A stretch of 64,000 nt of DNA, from NCBI RefSeq assembly GCF_026230105.1, contig NC_079483.1, forward strand, positions 6,813,312 through 6,877,311, read 5' to 3'. Shown here piece by piece: positions 1 to 11,174 of the stretch. The position numbers and the translations under genes are program-made. The notes beneath the pieces were generated by a model. That model had not been told where the DNA came from, searched no databases, and saw nothing but the letters and a program-made list of their open reading frames with translations. Every line of letters begins with the position of its first letter. Position 1 is the first letter of the stretch. The stretch is from Diorhabda sublineata (taxonomy: Eukaryota; Arthropoda; Insecta; Coleoptera; Chrysomelidae).

Positions 1-3000
1 TGCCTATAGTGTCCAAAGACACAACAGTCTTCTGGGAAGGTTATTGCTTCCTAATCCATCTTATAGTCCAGATCTGGCCACCAGGGACTACTGCCTATAG
101 TGTCCAAAGACACAACAGTCTTCTGGGAAGGTTATTGCTTCCTAATCCATCTTATAGTCCAGATCTGGCCACCAGGGACTACTGCCTATAGTGTCCAAAG
201 ACACAACAGTCTGCTTGGAAGGTTATTGCTTCCTCGTCCACCTTATAGTCCAGATCTGGCCACCAGGGACTACTGCCTATAGTGTCCAAAGACACAACAG
301 TCTTCTGGGCAGGTTATTGCTTCCTCATCCACCTTATAGTCCAGATCTGGCCACCAGGGACTACTGCCTATAGTGTCCAAAGACACAACAGTCTTCTGGG
401 AAAGTTATTGCTTCCTAATCCATCTTATAGTCCACATCTGGCCACCAGGGACTACTGCCTATAGTGTCCAAAGACACAACAGTCTTCTGGGAAGGTTATT
501 GCTTCCTCATTCACCTTATAGTCTAGATCTGGCCACCAGGGACTACTGCCAATAGTATCCGAAGACACAACAGTCTGCTTGGAAGGTTATTGCTTCCTAA
601 TCCATCTTATAGTCCAGATCTGGCCACCAGGGACTACTGCCCATAGTGTCCAAAGACAGAACAGTCTTCTGGGAAGGTTATTGCTTCCTAATCCATCTTA
701 TAGTCCAGATCTGGCCACCAGGGACTACTGCCCATAGTGTCCAAAGACACAACAGTCTGCTGGGAAGGTTATTGCTTCCTAATCCATCTTATAGTCCAGA
801 TCTGGCCACCAGGGACTACTGGCTATAGTGTCCAAAGACACAACAGTCTGCTGGGAAGGTTATTGCTTCCTAATCCATCTTATAGTCCAGATCTGGCCAC
901 CAGGGACTACTGCCCATAGTGTCCAAAGACAGAACAATCTGCTTGGAAGGTTATTGCTTCCTCATCCACCTTATAGTCCAGATCTGGCCACCAGGGACTA
1001 CTGCCTATAGTATCCGAAGACACAACAGTCTGCTTGGAAGGTTATTGCTTCCTAATCCATCTTATAGTCCACATCTGGCCACCAGGGACTACTGCCTATA
1101 GTGTCCAAAGACACAACAGTCTTCTGGGAAGGTTATTGCTTCCTAATCCATCTTATAGTCCAGATCTGGCCACCAGGGACTACTGCCTATAGTGTCCAAA
1201 GACACAACAGTCTGCTGGGAAGGTTATTGCTTCCTAATCCATCTTATAGTCCAGATCTGGCCACCAGGGACCACTGCCCATAGTGTCCAAAGACAGAACA
1301 GTCTTCTGGGAAGGTTATTGCTTCCTAATCCATCTTATAGTCCAGATCTGGCCACCAGGGACTACTGCCCATAGTGTCCAAAGACAGAACAGTCTTCTGG
1401 GAAGGTTATTGCTTCCTAATCCATCTTATAGTCCAGATCTGGCCACCACGGACTACTGGCTATAGTGTCCAAAGACACAACAGTCTGCTTGGAAGGTTAT
1501 TGCTTCCTCATCCACCTTATAGTCCAGATCTGGCCACCAGGGACTACTGGCTATAATGTATAAAGACACAACAGTCTGCTGGGAAGATTATTGCTTCCTC
1601 ATCCACCTTATAGTCCAGATCTGGCCACCAGGGACTACTGCCTATAGTGTCCAAAGACACAACAGTCTTCTGGGAAGGTTATTGCTTCCTAATCCATCTT
1701 ATAGTCCACATCTGGCTACCAGGGACTACTGCCTATAGTGTCCAAAGACACAACAGTCTTCTGGGAAGGTTATTGCTTCCTAATTCATCTTATAGTCCAG
1801 ATATGGCCACCAGGGACTACTGGCTATAGTGTCCAATATCACAACAGTCTGCTGGGAAGATTATTGCTTCCTCATCCACCTTATAGTCCAGATCTGGCCA
1901 CCAGGGACTACTGCCTATAGTGTCCAAAGACACAATAGTCTTCTGGGAAGGTTATTGCTTCCTAATCCATCTTATAGTCCACATCTGGCCACCAGGGACT
2001 ACTGCCTATAGTGTCCAAAGACACAACAGTCTTCTGGGAAGGTTATTGCTTCCTAATTCATCTTATAGTCCAGATCTGGCCACCAGGGACTACTGGCTAT
2101 AGTGTCCAAAGACACAACAGTCTGCTGGGAAGGTTATTGCTTCCTAATTCATCTTATAGTCCAGATCTGGCCACCAGGGACTACTGGCTATAGTGTCCAA
2201 AGACACAACAGTCTGCTGGGAAGGTTATTGCTTCCTAATCCATCTTATAGTCCACATTTGGCCCCCAGGGACTACTGCCTATAGTGTCCAAAGACACAAC
2301 AGTCTGCTGGGAAGGTTATTGCTTCCTAATTCATCTTATAGTCCAGATCTGGCCACCAGGGACTACTGGCTATAGTGTCCAAAGACACAACAGTCTGCTG
2401 GGAAGGTTATTGCTTCCTAATCCATCTTATAGTCCAGATCTGGCCACCAGGGACTACTGGCTATAGTGTCCAAAGACACAACAGTCTGCTGGGAAGGTTA
2501 TTGCTTCCTAATTCATCTTATAGTCCAGATCTGGCCACCAGGGACTACTGGCTATAGTGTCCAAAGACACAACAGTCTGCTGGGAAGGTTATTGCTTCCT
2601 AATCCATCTTATAGTCCACATTTGGCCCCCAGGGACTACTGCCTATAGTGTCCAAAGACACAACAGTCTTCTGGGAAGGTTATTGCTTCCTAATTCATCT
2701 TATAGTCCAGATCTGGCCACCAGGGACTACTGGCTATAGTGTCCAAAGACACAACAGTCTGCTGGGAAGGTTATTGCTTCCTAATCCATCTTATAGTCCA
2801 GATCTGGCCACCAGGGACTACTGGCTATAGTGTCCAAAGACACAACAGTCTGCTGGGAAGGTTATTGCTTCCTAATCCATCTTATAGTCCACATTTGGCC
2901 CCCAGGGACTACTGCCTATAGTGTCCAAAGACACAACAGTCTTCTGGGAAGGTTATTGCTTCCTAATTCATCTTATAGTCCAGATCTGGCCACCAGGGAC

Positions 3001-3005
3001 TACTG
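1..3005 (+). repeat. 91-bp satellite array derived from mariner transposase coding sequence
   Basis: About 33 head-to-tail copies of a 91-bp unit, cut by the left window edge. Copies differ by a few bases (for example TCTTCTGG or TCTGCTTGG, and a GATCTGGCCACC or CATTTGGCCCCC variant). One frame of each unit reads NSLLGRLLLPHPPYSPDLA followed by T-R-D-Y-W/C-L. This matches the conserved mariner block LPHPPYSPDLAPxDYxLF, which holds the third catalytic Asp of the DD34D triad. Because 91 is not a multiple of 3, each unit shifts frame, so 60-codon open stretches recur but no long protein is possible. From about 2100 rightward, variants recur every 4 and then 3 units, a local higher-order pattern. 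The last unit continues without a break into the rest of a mariner 3' end. Confidence 0.93.
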
Positions 3006-3182
3006 GTTATTCGTTTAACTCAAAAAAATGGTATATGTCACGAGATTCGGCCCAAATGAAGAAGGAATTGCTGAAAATGAAGCCTATTTTGAGACAAATC
3101 CTTCTACAAGCTTAATATAGAGAAGTTAGAGAAGCGTTGGAGTGATTGTTTTGTCCTTGATGGAGATTGTATTGATGAATAA
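2935..3182 (+). pseudogene. mariner transposase C-terminal remnant at the edge of the 91-bp satellite
   Basis: After the YSPDLATRDYWLF block of the last satellite unit the reading continues as V-stop-LKKMVYVTRFGPNEEGIAE, then NEAYFETNP. After a frame change it reads IEKLEKRWSDC, then FVLDGDCIDE and a TAA stop at 3180-3182. This is the ordinary order of a mariner C-terminus (LKK..L..KRFGSNEEV, EAYFE, IEKLEKRW.KCI.L.GDY.E). An in-frame stop and a frameshift make it a dead copy. Its contiguity with the array suggests that the satellite was born inside this mariner copy. No 3' terminal inverted repeat was identified with confidence. The identification is firm; subfamily assignment (mellifera-like) is a guess. 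Confidence 0.88.
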
Positions 3183-3524
3183 AATCGATTTTGTATTGTT
3201 GTACTTTTCTTAGTTTGTTTTATTTAAACAAACAGATTTCAAATCGACATATTTTTAATAGAAAAAGTGGAAACTCAAGAATATTATTTTTTATAAAAAA
3301 AAACTCTAAGCAAACAACAGAGAGTACACAAAAAACTTTCCCACAGTCGTTCATTGGATTTAAAAGGTGGTTATAAAACTCTAAACACCACAGTTTACAT
3401 CGAATATTACTTTTTCTACTCAAAACACATAAAAACCCTTTAATAGTCGTCTGGAGAGCTTGAGTTTCATTTTTTTGTGAAACTGGAAACCAAATACTAC
3501 ATAAGGGACAGGTATTAATTACAA
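3183..3524. other. AT-rich stretch without recognised feature
   Basis: Probably begins with the 3' untranslated end of the mariner remnant. Short open frames occur on both strands (61 and 67 codons) but are AT-rich, overlap each other and match nothing I know. Confidence 0.4.
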
Positions 3525-4085
3525 CAGGACCGGTTTAAGCTTGTAACTTTTTTAAATAACAAAAAATCTTTGGTTATTCGATTGTTTTTTTTTTGGAAAA
3601 TTATAAGAGTAGAAAATATTTGACAATAGGATTATTTATTGTATTAAATTTTTTTAAAATCAACTAAAAGATAAAAGAACTTTTAATTGTTAAGTTCCAA
3701 AGTTAAATTACCTCTAATTAGTCTTCCAAAATTGTCTTCTACTGTAATGCCCTTAACAGTTTCTTATAATTGTACAAAATTTGGTATTTTTAATTGAAAA
3801 AATTTCGAAAAAAATTAATTTTTCTCAAATTTTTCAACCTAAATTTGATTTCCTCTGGAATGCAACTTGATATAGAGATAAATGACACCCAATGGTCATA
3901 TTTCGTGCTACCAAATTATTTGCAATGTACAGTTTTCCAGTATTAATCTCTCATTGTACGTGGTAAGTCAAAATGAAATATCATGAAGCTTTTCGAAACT
4001 TCAAAAGCTTAGAATTTATTGCATCAAATCCCGTAGCACTCTGTATATTGAAAAAACAGTTAAAACTACTTGAAATCCGGTCCTG
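3525..4085. mobile_element. Candidate non-autonomous DNA element with CAGGACCGG inverted ends
   Basis: The left end reads CAGGACCGGTTTAAGC (3525 on). The right end, read from the other strand at 4085, gives CAGGACCGGATTTCAAG. The inverted ends stay alignable for about 30 bases (both continue into a GT..AAC..TTTTTT stretch). The 561-bp interior is AT-rich and non-coding. A clear target-site duplication is not visible, so the superfamily is not assigned. It may instead be a chance inverted repeat in old DNA. Confidence 0.5.
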
Positions 4086-4374
4086 TATCTTTACAAATCC
4101 GCTGGGTTTTCAGGTAAAATTATAACCATATCTACTATCTTTGTTGCTGGTCACGTAGCAGACACGAGAAAAGAATGACACAAAAAATATTTTTTATTTA
4201 TGTTCAAACTAAAGGGTGTGTGGATTGAAAAAAATAGGAAATGAGATGAGACAAGAGTTTGATTTCCTTTTTTAAGGTTAATAAACTCTTCTAGGTTATC
4301 CACCCCCCAAATGGAATTTAATACAAATATGAAATTAACTAGTATGAAATAAGCACGTTTTAAGGAAATACAGG

Positions 4375-5395
4375 ATGCAAGACGCAATATCAAAAGCATG
4401 CGCGGATGAAGATCCATCAATTATTTTATGCAAGATCTTGCAATTGCCGCCTTTCATATTTATAGCTGCTTGACATGATGCAATACAACGTGCAGTGCAA
4501 TGCAAAATGCAATATTTCTTGATCAAAAGCATGCGCGAACGAAGTTTCGTCAATTATTTCATGCAAAATCTTGCACTTGCAGCCTTTCATATTTATAGTT
4601 GCTTGACATGATGCAATACAACGTGCAGTGCAATGCAAAATGCAATATTTCTTGATAAAAAGCATGCGCGGACGAAGTTTCGTCAATTATTTCATGCAAA
4701 ATCTTGCACTTGCAGCCTTTCATATTTATAGCTGCTTGACATGATTCAATACAACGTGCAGTGCAATACAAAATGCAATATTTCTTGATAAAAAGCATGC
4801 GCAGATTAAGATTCATCAATTATTTCATGCAAGATCTTGCAATTGCCGCCTTTCATATTTATAGTTGCTTGACATGATGCAATACAACGTGCAGTGCAAT
4901 GCAAAATGCAATATTTCTTGATCAAAAGCATGCGCGGACGAAGTTTCGTCAATTATTTCATGCAAAATCTTGCACTTGCAGCCTTTCATATTTATAGTTG
5001 CTTGACATGATGCAATACAACGTGCAGTGCAATGCAAAATGCAATATTTCTTGATAAAAAGCATGCGCAGATTAAGATCCATCAATTATTTCATGTAAGA
5101 TCTTGCAATTGCCGCCTTTCATATTTATAGTTGCTTGACATGATGCAATACAACGTGCAGTGCAATGCAAAATGCAATATTTCTTGATCAAAAGCATGCG
5201 CGGACGAAGTTTCGTCAATTATTTCATGCAAAATCTTGCACTTGCAGCCTTTCATATTTATAGTTGCTTGACATGATGCAATACAACGTGCAGTGCAATA
5301 CAAAATGCAATATTTCTTGATAAAAAGCATGCGCAGATTAAGATCCATCAATTATTTCATGCAAGATCTTGCAATTGCCGCCTTTCATATTTATT
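4375..5395. repeat. 133-bp satellite with two alternating unit types (266-bp higher-order repeat)
   Basis: About 7.7 copies of a 133-bp unit. Each carries the palindromic word GCATGC followed by GC, and many TGCAA/TGCAC words. There are two unit types. Type A has CGAAGTTTCGTC and AAAATCTTGCACTTGCAGCC. Type B has AAGATCCATC and AAGATCTTGCAATTGCCGCC. Their order is B-A-A-B-A-B-A-B, so the right part is a clean 266-bp dimer repeat. Minus-strand open frames of 86 codons recur every 266 bp only because of the repeat; they resemble no known protein. I could not tie this unit to any transposon. Confidence 0.9.
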
Positions 5396-7518
5396 GCGTA
5401 CAAATTGCAGTACTAGAAAAAAATCCGATCTGCTGATATTACTAATGTGAAGTAGGACATCCCAATACTCCAAGAGAGAACCTCCAGGCGCTTTTCCAGT
5501 TTTTTTTTTTCATATTTATGACTATATTTTGAAAACAAAGTAGCTTTGTAGAGAGTCCTTAACATTTCGCTCCAAAACATCCCGCTTGGGTTCGTGGGGA
5601 ATAAGAAGAGTTTCTAGAAACCGTTTAGAAGGTAAAGGAATGTGGTTATTCCTAAAACGTGTTACTAAGTATTATTTTTTATATTTATGTGACGGTACTT
5701 GGAGTTGTAACATCAAAATCATGTTGTATCGCCTTTGGTAATCAAACCGTTAGTCATTTTCAAAATTAAGTTTGAATGTAATACAAATAAAAATAAGCTA
5801 AACGTATTACTCACCCCTAGTACCATAGGGCATAAGGCCACCAAAAATAAAAGTTGACGTTCTATCAAATTATTATTGAAAGTCAAAACGAATCGTTTAT
5901 TTGAAAAAGAACGGAGTCAACAAGAAATATTTTTAATAATTTATATCCTAACCGAAATTCCGGAAGATCTACTGTCAGTCAATTAGTAAAAAAAATTTAA
6001 CGAAACTGGTTGAAAAGAAGATGAACAAAGTGTCCAGTTAGAAGACGATCCACATTTGAATACTAGACAAATATCCAGGAAATTTGATATTTCTCTCAAT
6101 GAAAATTATTTTGTCGTCTATTATTCTAGTTTTTCGGGATATTGGCTATGGGATTGACGTATCCAACGAGGATTGTTACGTGGCCAGTATCGACAATTAT
6201 GTATATTTAATCTTGTAGTGTCTGACCCAGGACCTGGATCACCATCGCCTGGGTGCTCTTTTCAGACTTCAAATGTGAGGTTAGAAAATTGTTTTTTCAC
6301 TTTTGAAATCTTGATTTATAGCAACCATAATGCAATCATATAATGTCAAACGACGTGCAATCTTCGTCTATGCAATATATTGCGATTCTTGCATATTGCC
6401 TTGCATAATATTAGCAAGTTTTTAGATTGTGGAAAATTCTAAACCACAAAATGTTTTTGCTAGAATGTACATTTCGGAAACAACGGATTTCAGTAATGTT
6501 AATCGAATTATTAGCTTTCATTGAAAATTTGATTAATCCATTCGATGATCGAAAAAAATTATTTATAATTTTGACTGATACGAATTACAAGAATTTCCTG
6601 CTGTTGCATTATCTAGACGGTGAATAGTAACGAGTAGTTAAAAGCCCATTTAGATTATTCGAAATTTAAAAATATGTTCAAACCTCACACAAAAATAGAT
6701 AAAAAATAAAGGAGAATCTACCTGTCCATCAATCTACTTCATTTGAAGAATAAAAATCTTGAAAATGATAAATCTCCTCTTCCACACATTCCGAAATCAA
6801 ATCTCACATTCACGTCTATATCGGGGAACGTACATGCGAGATGGTTACGACACGTCCATAACTTTCAAAAGTTCAAAAGATAAAAGAAAAAAAACCATTA
6901 TATCCGAATCCGAATTATAAAATTCGGCGAAGGCGCGACAATAAACCACGGAATCCGTTTGATGTTTTTTTCATATCGTTTTTATAGAAAGCGGTTTATT
7001 TACATTTTTCGTTCAGAAAACTTTATTTGTGTTGTTTTTTATTTTTCTATTATTCTTAATAACTTCGGGTTCGTTTAGGGCTGTTAAGTTCAGTTTATAA
7101 TAAATAGTCGTAGTGAACAAACAGAAATAAAAAGTAATCGAATAATTTAAATAAATTATTTAAGTGATAGTGATAAGTATATCATTATAAGTGTAGTGTA
7201 TAGTAATTAAATATATTAAAAAAGTAATCAATTCATTCCACGAATGGAAATCGTATGAATAAATAAGAAAAACCATTATTACAATACTGATTTCACGTTA
7301 GATAAATAAAACAATCAACAAAATATGTTGATTAATGTCGCTAAAGTTAATTAAGAATATACACTACACGATAAGAAAACTAAATAAATGATTATCACCA
7401 AAACCAAAAAGGCCCAAGGAATAATTGTATGTGGAAGGTAAAGGATTGGAAAGAGTCAAATCCTATTATCAACTGGATACAAGTTATAGAAATAATTATT
7501 CTCAACGAGAAAACCCCT
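5396..7518. other. AT-rich intergenic stretch
   Basis: No recognised gene. A 66-codon open frame at 6427-6627 (+) has no recognisable domain or coding context. At 6325-6412 there is a short TGCAA-rich segment (GACGTGCAATCTTCG, then TATGCAATATATTGCG) that resembles a worn piece of the 133-bp satellite. From 7100 to 7500 the sequence is simple and very AT-rich. Confidence 0.4.
6325..6412. repeat. Possible isolated relic of the 133-bp satellite
   Basis: Clustered TGCAAT, GTGCAATC and CTTGCATA words recall the TGCAA-rich half of the 133-bp unit about 1 kb to the left. The match is loose, without a continuous alignment over the whole unit, and may be convergence of simple sequence. Confidence 0.25.
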
Positions 7519-10395
7519 GGATCATTCATAAAGATCTAGATGTTTTATAACTTCGACCTGAGAACACGGATGTTTAAACGACAATCCAGTGTCTGATTCA
7601 TGAAGATCAAGAAGTTTATTTATAGTTTTGATCTGAGAAGAACTAAGCCCAAAAGCTAATCCAGTATCTCATCCATGAAAATCAAGAAGTTTATTTATAA
7701 CTTCGACCTGAGAACACGGATGTTTAAACGATCATCCAGTGTCTGATTCATGAAGATCAAGAAGTTTATTTATAGTTTTGATCTGAGAAGACGTATGCCC
7801 AAAAGCTAATCCAGTATCTCATCCATGAAAATCAAGAAGTTTATTTATAACTTCGACCTGAGAACACGGATGTTTAAACGATCATCCAGTGTCTGATTCA
7901 TGAAGATCAAGAAGTTTATTTATAGTTTTTATCTGAGAAGACGTATGCCCAAAAGCTAATCCAGTATCTCATCCATGAAAATCAAGAAGTTTATTTATAA
8001 CTTCGACCTGAGAACACGGATGTTTAAACGATCATCCAGTGTCTGATTCATGAAGATCAAGAAGTTTATTTATAACTTCGACCTGAGAACACGGATGTTT
8101 AAACGATCATCCAGTACCTGATTCATGAAGATCAAGAAGTTTATTTATAGTTTTGATCTGAGAAGACGTATGCCCAAAAGCTAATCCAGTATCTCATCCA
8201 TGAAATTCAAGAAGTTTATTTATAACCTCGACCTGAGAACACGGATGTTTAAAAGACAATCCAGTGCCTGATTCATGAAGATCAATAAGTTTATTTATAG
8301 TTTTGATCTGAGAAGACGTATGCCCAAAAGCTAATCCAGTATCTCATCCATGAAAATCAAGAAGTTTATTTATAACTTCGACCTGAGAACACGGATGTTT
8401 AAACGATCATCCAGTGTCTGATTCATGAAGATCAAGAAGTTTATTTATAGTTTTTATCTGAGAAGACGTATGCCCAAAAGCTAATCCAGTATCTCATCCA
8501 TGAAAATCAAGAAGTTTATTTATAACTTCGACCTGAGAACACGGATGTTTAAACGATCATCCAGTGTCTGATTCATGAAGATCAAGAAGTTTATTTATAG
8601 TTTTTATCTGAGAAGACGTATGCCCAAAAGCTAATCCAGTATCTCATCCATGAAAATCAAGAAGTTTATTTATAACTTCGACCTGAGAACACGGATGTTT
8701 AAACGATCATCCAGTGTCTGATTCATGAAGATCAAGAAGTTTATTTATAGTTTTTATCTGAGAAGACGTATGCCCAAAAGCTAATCCAGTATCTCATCCA
8801 TGAAAATCAAGAAGTTTATTTATAACTTCGACCTGAGAACACGGATGTTTAAACGATCATCCAGTGTCTGATTCATGAAGATCAAGAAGTTTATTTATAG
8901 TTTTTATCTGAGAAGACCTAAGCCCAAAAGCTAATCCAGTATTTCATCCATGAAAATCAAGAAGTTTATTTATAACCTCGACCTGAGAACACGGATGTTT
9001 AAACGATGATCCAATGCCTGATTCATGAAGATCAAGAAGTTTATTTATAGTTTTGATCTGAGAAGAACTAAGCCCAAAAGCTAATCCAGTATCTCGTCCA
9101 TGAAAATCAAGACGTTTATTTATAACCTCGACCTGAGAACACGGATGTTTAAACGACAATCCAGTGCCTGATTCATGAAGATCAAGAAGTTCATTTATAG
9201 TTTTGATCTGAGAAGAACTAAGCCCAAAAGCTAATCCAGTATTTCATCCATGAAAATCAAGACGTTTATTTATAACCTCGACCTGAGAACACGGATGTTT
9301 AAACGACAATCCAGTGCCTGATTCATGAAGATCAAGAAGTTTATTTATAGTTTTGATCTGAGAAGAACTAAGCCCAAAAGCTAATCCAGTATTTCATCCA
9401 TGAAAATCAAGACGTTTATTTATAACCTCGACCTGAGAACACGGATGTTTAAACGATCATCCAGTGTCTGATTCATGAAGATCAAGAAGTTTATTTATAG
9501 TTTTTATCTGAGAAGACCTAAGCCCAAAAGCTAATCCAGTATTTCATCCATGAAAATCAAGAAGTTTATTTATAACCTCGACCTGAGAACACGGATGTTT
9601 AAACGATGATCCAATGCCTGATTCATGAAGATCAAGAAGTTTATTTATAGTTTTGATCTGAGAAGAACTAAGCCCAAAAGCTAATCCAGTATCTCGTCCA
9701 TGAAAATCAAGACGTTTATTTATAACCTCGACCTGAGAACACGGATGTTTAAACGACAATCCAGTGCCTGATTCATGAAGATCAAGAAGTTCATTTATAG
9801 TTTTGATCTGAGAAGAACTAAGCCCAAAAGCTAATCCAGTATTTCATCCATGAAAATCAAGACGTTTATTTATAACCTCGACCTGAGAACACGGATGTTT
9901 AAACGACAATCCAGTGCCTGATTCATGAAGATCAAGAAGTTTATTTATAGTTTTGATCTGAGAAGAACTAAGCCCAAAAGCTAATCCAGTATTTCATCCA
10001 TGAAAATCAAGACGTTTATTTATAACTTCGACCTGAGAACACGGATGTTTAAACGATCATCCAGTGTCTGATTCATGAAGATCAAGAAGTTTATTTATAG
10101 TTTTGATCTGAGAAGACGTATGCCCAAAAGCTAATCCAGTATCTCATCCATGAAAATCAAGAAGTTTATTTATAACTTCGACCTGAGAACACGGATGTTT
10201 AAACGATCATCCAGTGCCTGATTCATGAAGATCAAGAAGTTTATTTATAGTTTTGATCTGAGAAGACCTAAGCCCAAAAGCTAATCCAGTATTTCATCCA
10301 TGAAAATCAAGAAGTTTATTTATAACCTCGACCTGAAAACATGGATGCCTAAAGGATAATCCAGTGCCTGATTCATGAAGATCAAGAAGTTTATC
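7519..10395 (+). repeat. 75-bp satellite (150-bp dimer) derived from non-LTR reverse transcriptase coding sequence
   Basis: About 38 monomers of 75 bp, mostly alternating between two types. Type A contains CTTCGACCTGAGAACACGG and type B contains GATCTGAGAAGACGTATGCC, giving a 150-bp dimer. Two A units are adjacent near 8051-8125. In the plus frame a unit reads MKIKKFIYNLDLRTRMFKR, which matches the segment just before the LLYG motif of RTE-type reverse transcriptases (..MKKFLCSRDLSLxLRxRMLKCYVF). The unit length is a multiple of 3, so frame is kept between units, but stops occur in nearly all. The block 8881-9480 is repeated almost exactly as 9481-10080, showing recent 600-bp duplication. The array ends where the reverse transcriptase sequence continues at about 10395. 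Confidence 0.92.
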
Positions 10396-10656
10396 TGTAG
10401 CCTCGATCTAGCACCATGGATGCTCAAATTCTACATATTCCTAATCCTCTTGTATGGGATGAAACCTTGGAATCTCGACTCAGATTATCGAAGATTAGAA
10501 ACCTTCAACATGGGGAACTATCTTAGAATCCTGAGAATATCTTGGACAGATCATGAAGTCAATGTAAATGTTACCAAAAGATTAAAGAAAAATATAGAGA
10601 TTCTTTTTGAAGAAAATATCATAAGAGGTCAAAAATATCCTACAGATCATATCTAA
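10375..10656 (+). pseudogene. Non-LTR retrotransposon reverse transcriptase C-terminal fragment
   Basis: The 93-codon reading starts in the last 75-bp satellite unit (MKIKKFICSLDLAPWMLKF). It continues as YIFLILLYGMKPWNLDSDY, RRLETFNMGNYLRILRISW, then TDHEVN. The order LLYGxxxWxL, RLExFxM, RILRISWTDH with N..V..R is typical of the end of the reverse transcriptase of RTE/BovB-like and related LINEs. No upstream catalytic YxDD region and no endonuclease are present, so it is a fragment. It is the source-like flank of the satellite to its left. A similar piece lies at 62740-62865. Confidence 0.82.
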
Positions 10657-11100
10657 ACATATTAAATGCTACAAGGCAAGCCAAAAATTAGAAGTAATTC
10701 CCTTCCAATTTCTTTCCTTTCTCTTAGACTTTCCATCTTCTCCTCGATCTTCCTATTGGTCTTGTTTCTCTTTGTTCCATGTCCATCATAAAAATAGTTG
10801 TCGAGGTTTAAGCTTTGTTAAATAATAGTTAATATTTCGACGTTATTAATAAATATTCTGATCTAGTTGGAGACGCTAATTTTCTTTCAAGTTTTCCAAT
10901 TTTATTTCTGTCGTTTTCTCGCTTTCTGATTCTACCCCATTTTCCGTGGGGTCTACTAAATAATTCAGGAGATTTGTATATATCATTATTTTCACAAATT
11001 CGACGTTTTATTTTTTTTTCTTGTGACAAATAACATGATTATGTCATATCCAGGAACTGGTATCAACCTTTAGATTATAGGTATACACATATTTCAGATA

Positions 11101-11174
<74 letters not shown>

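Noticed and set aside
9..3018. Recurrent 60-codon plus-strand open frames starting MSKDTTV
   Set aside because: They repeat every 91 bp only because of the satellite. The unit length is not a multiple of 3, so each runs through two frames of the unit and then stops; no gene.
4151..5351. Minus-strand open frames of 72-89 codons, His/Cys-rich
   Set aside because: Periodic by-product of the 133-bp satellite, without a recognisable domain.
8944..9759. Two identical 71-codon minus-strand open frames with 25-residue repeats (SFKHPCSQVEVINK..)
   Set aside because: They look like a repeat protein, but the coding ancestry of the unit is on the plus strand (reverse transcriptase), and most units carry a stop in the minus frame.
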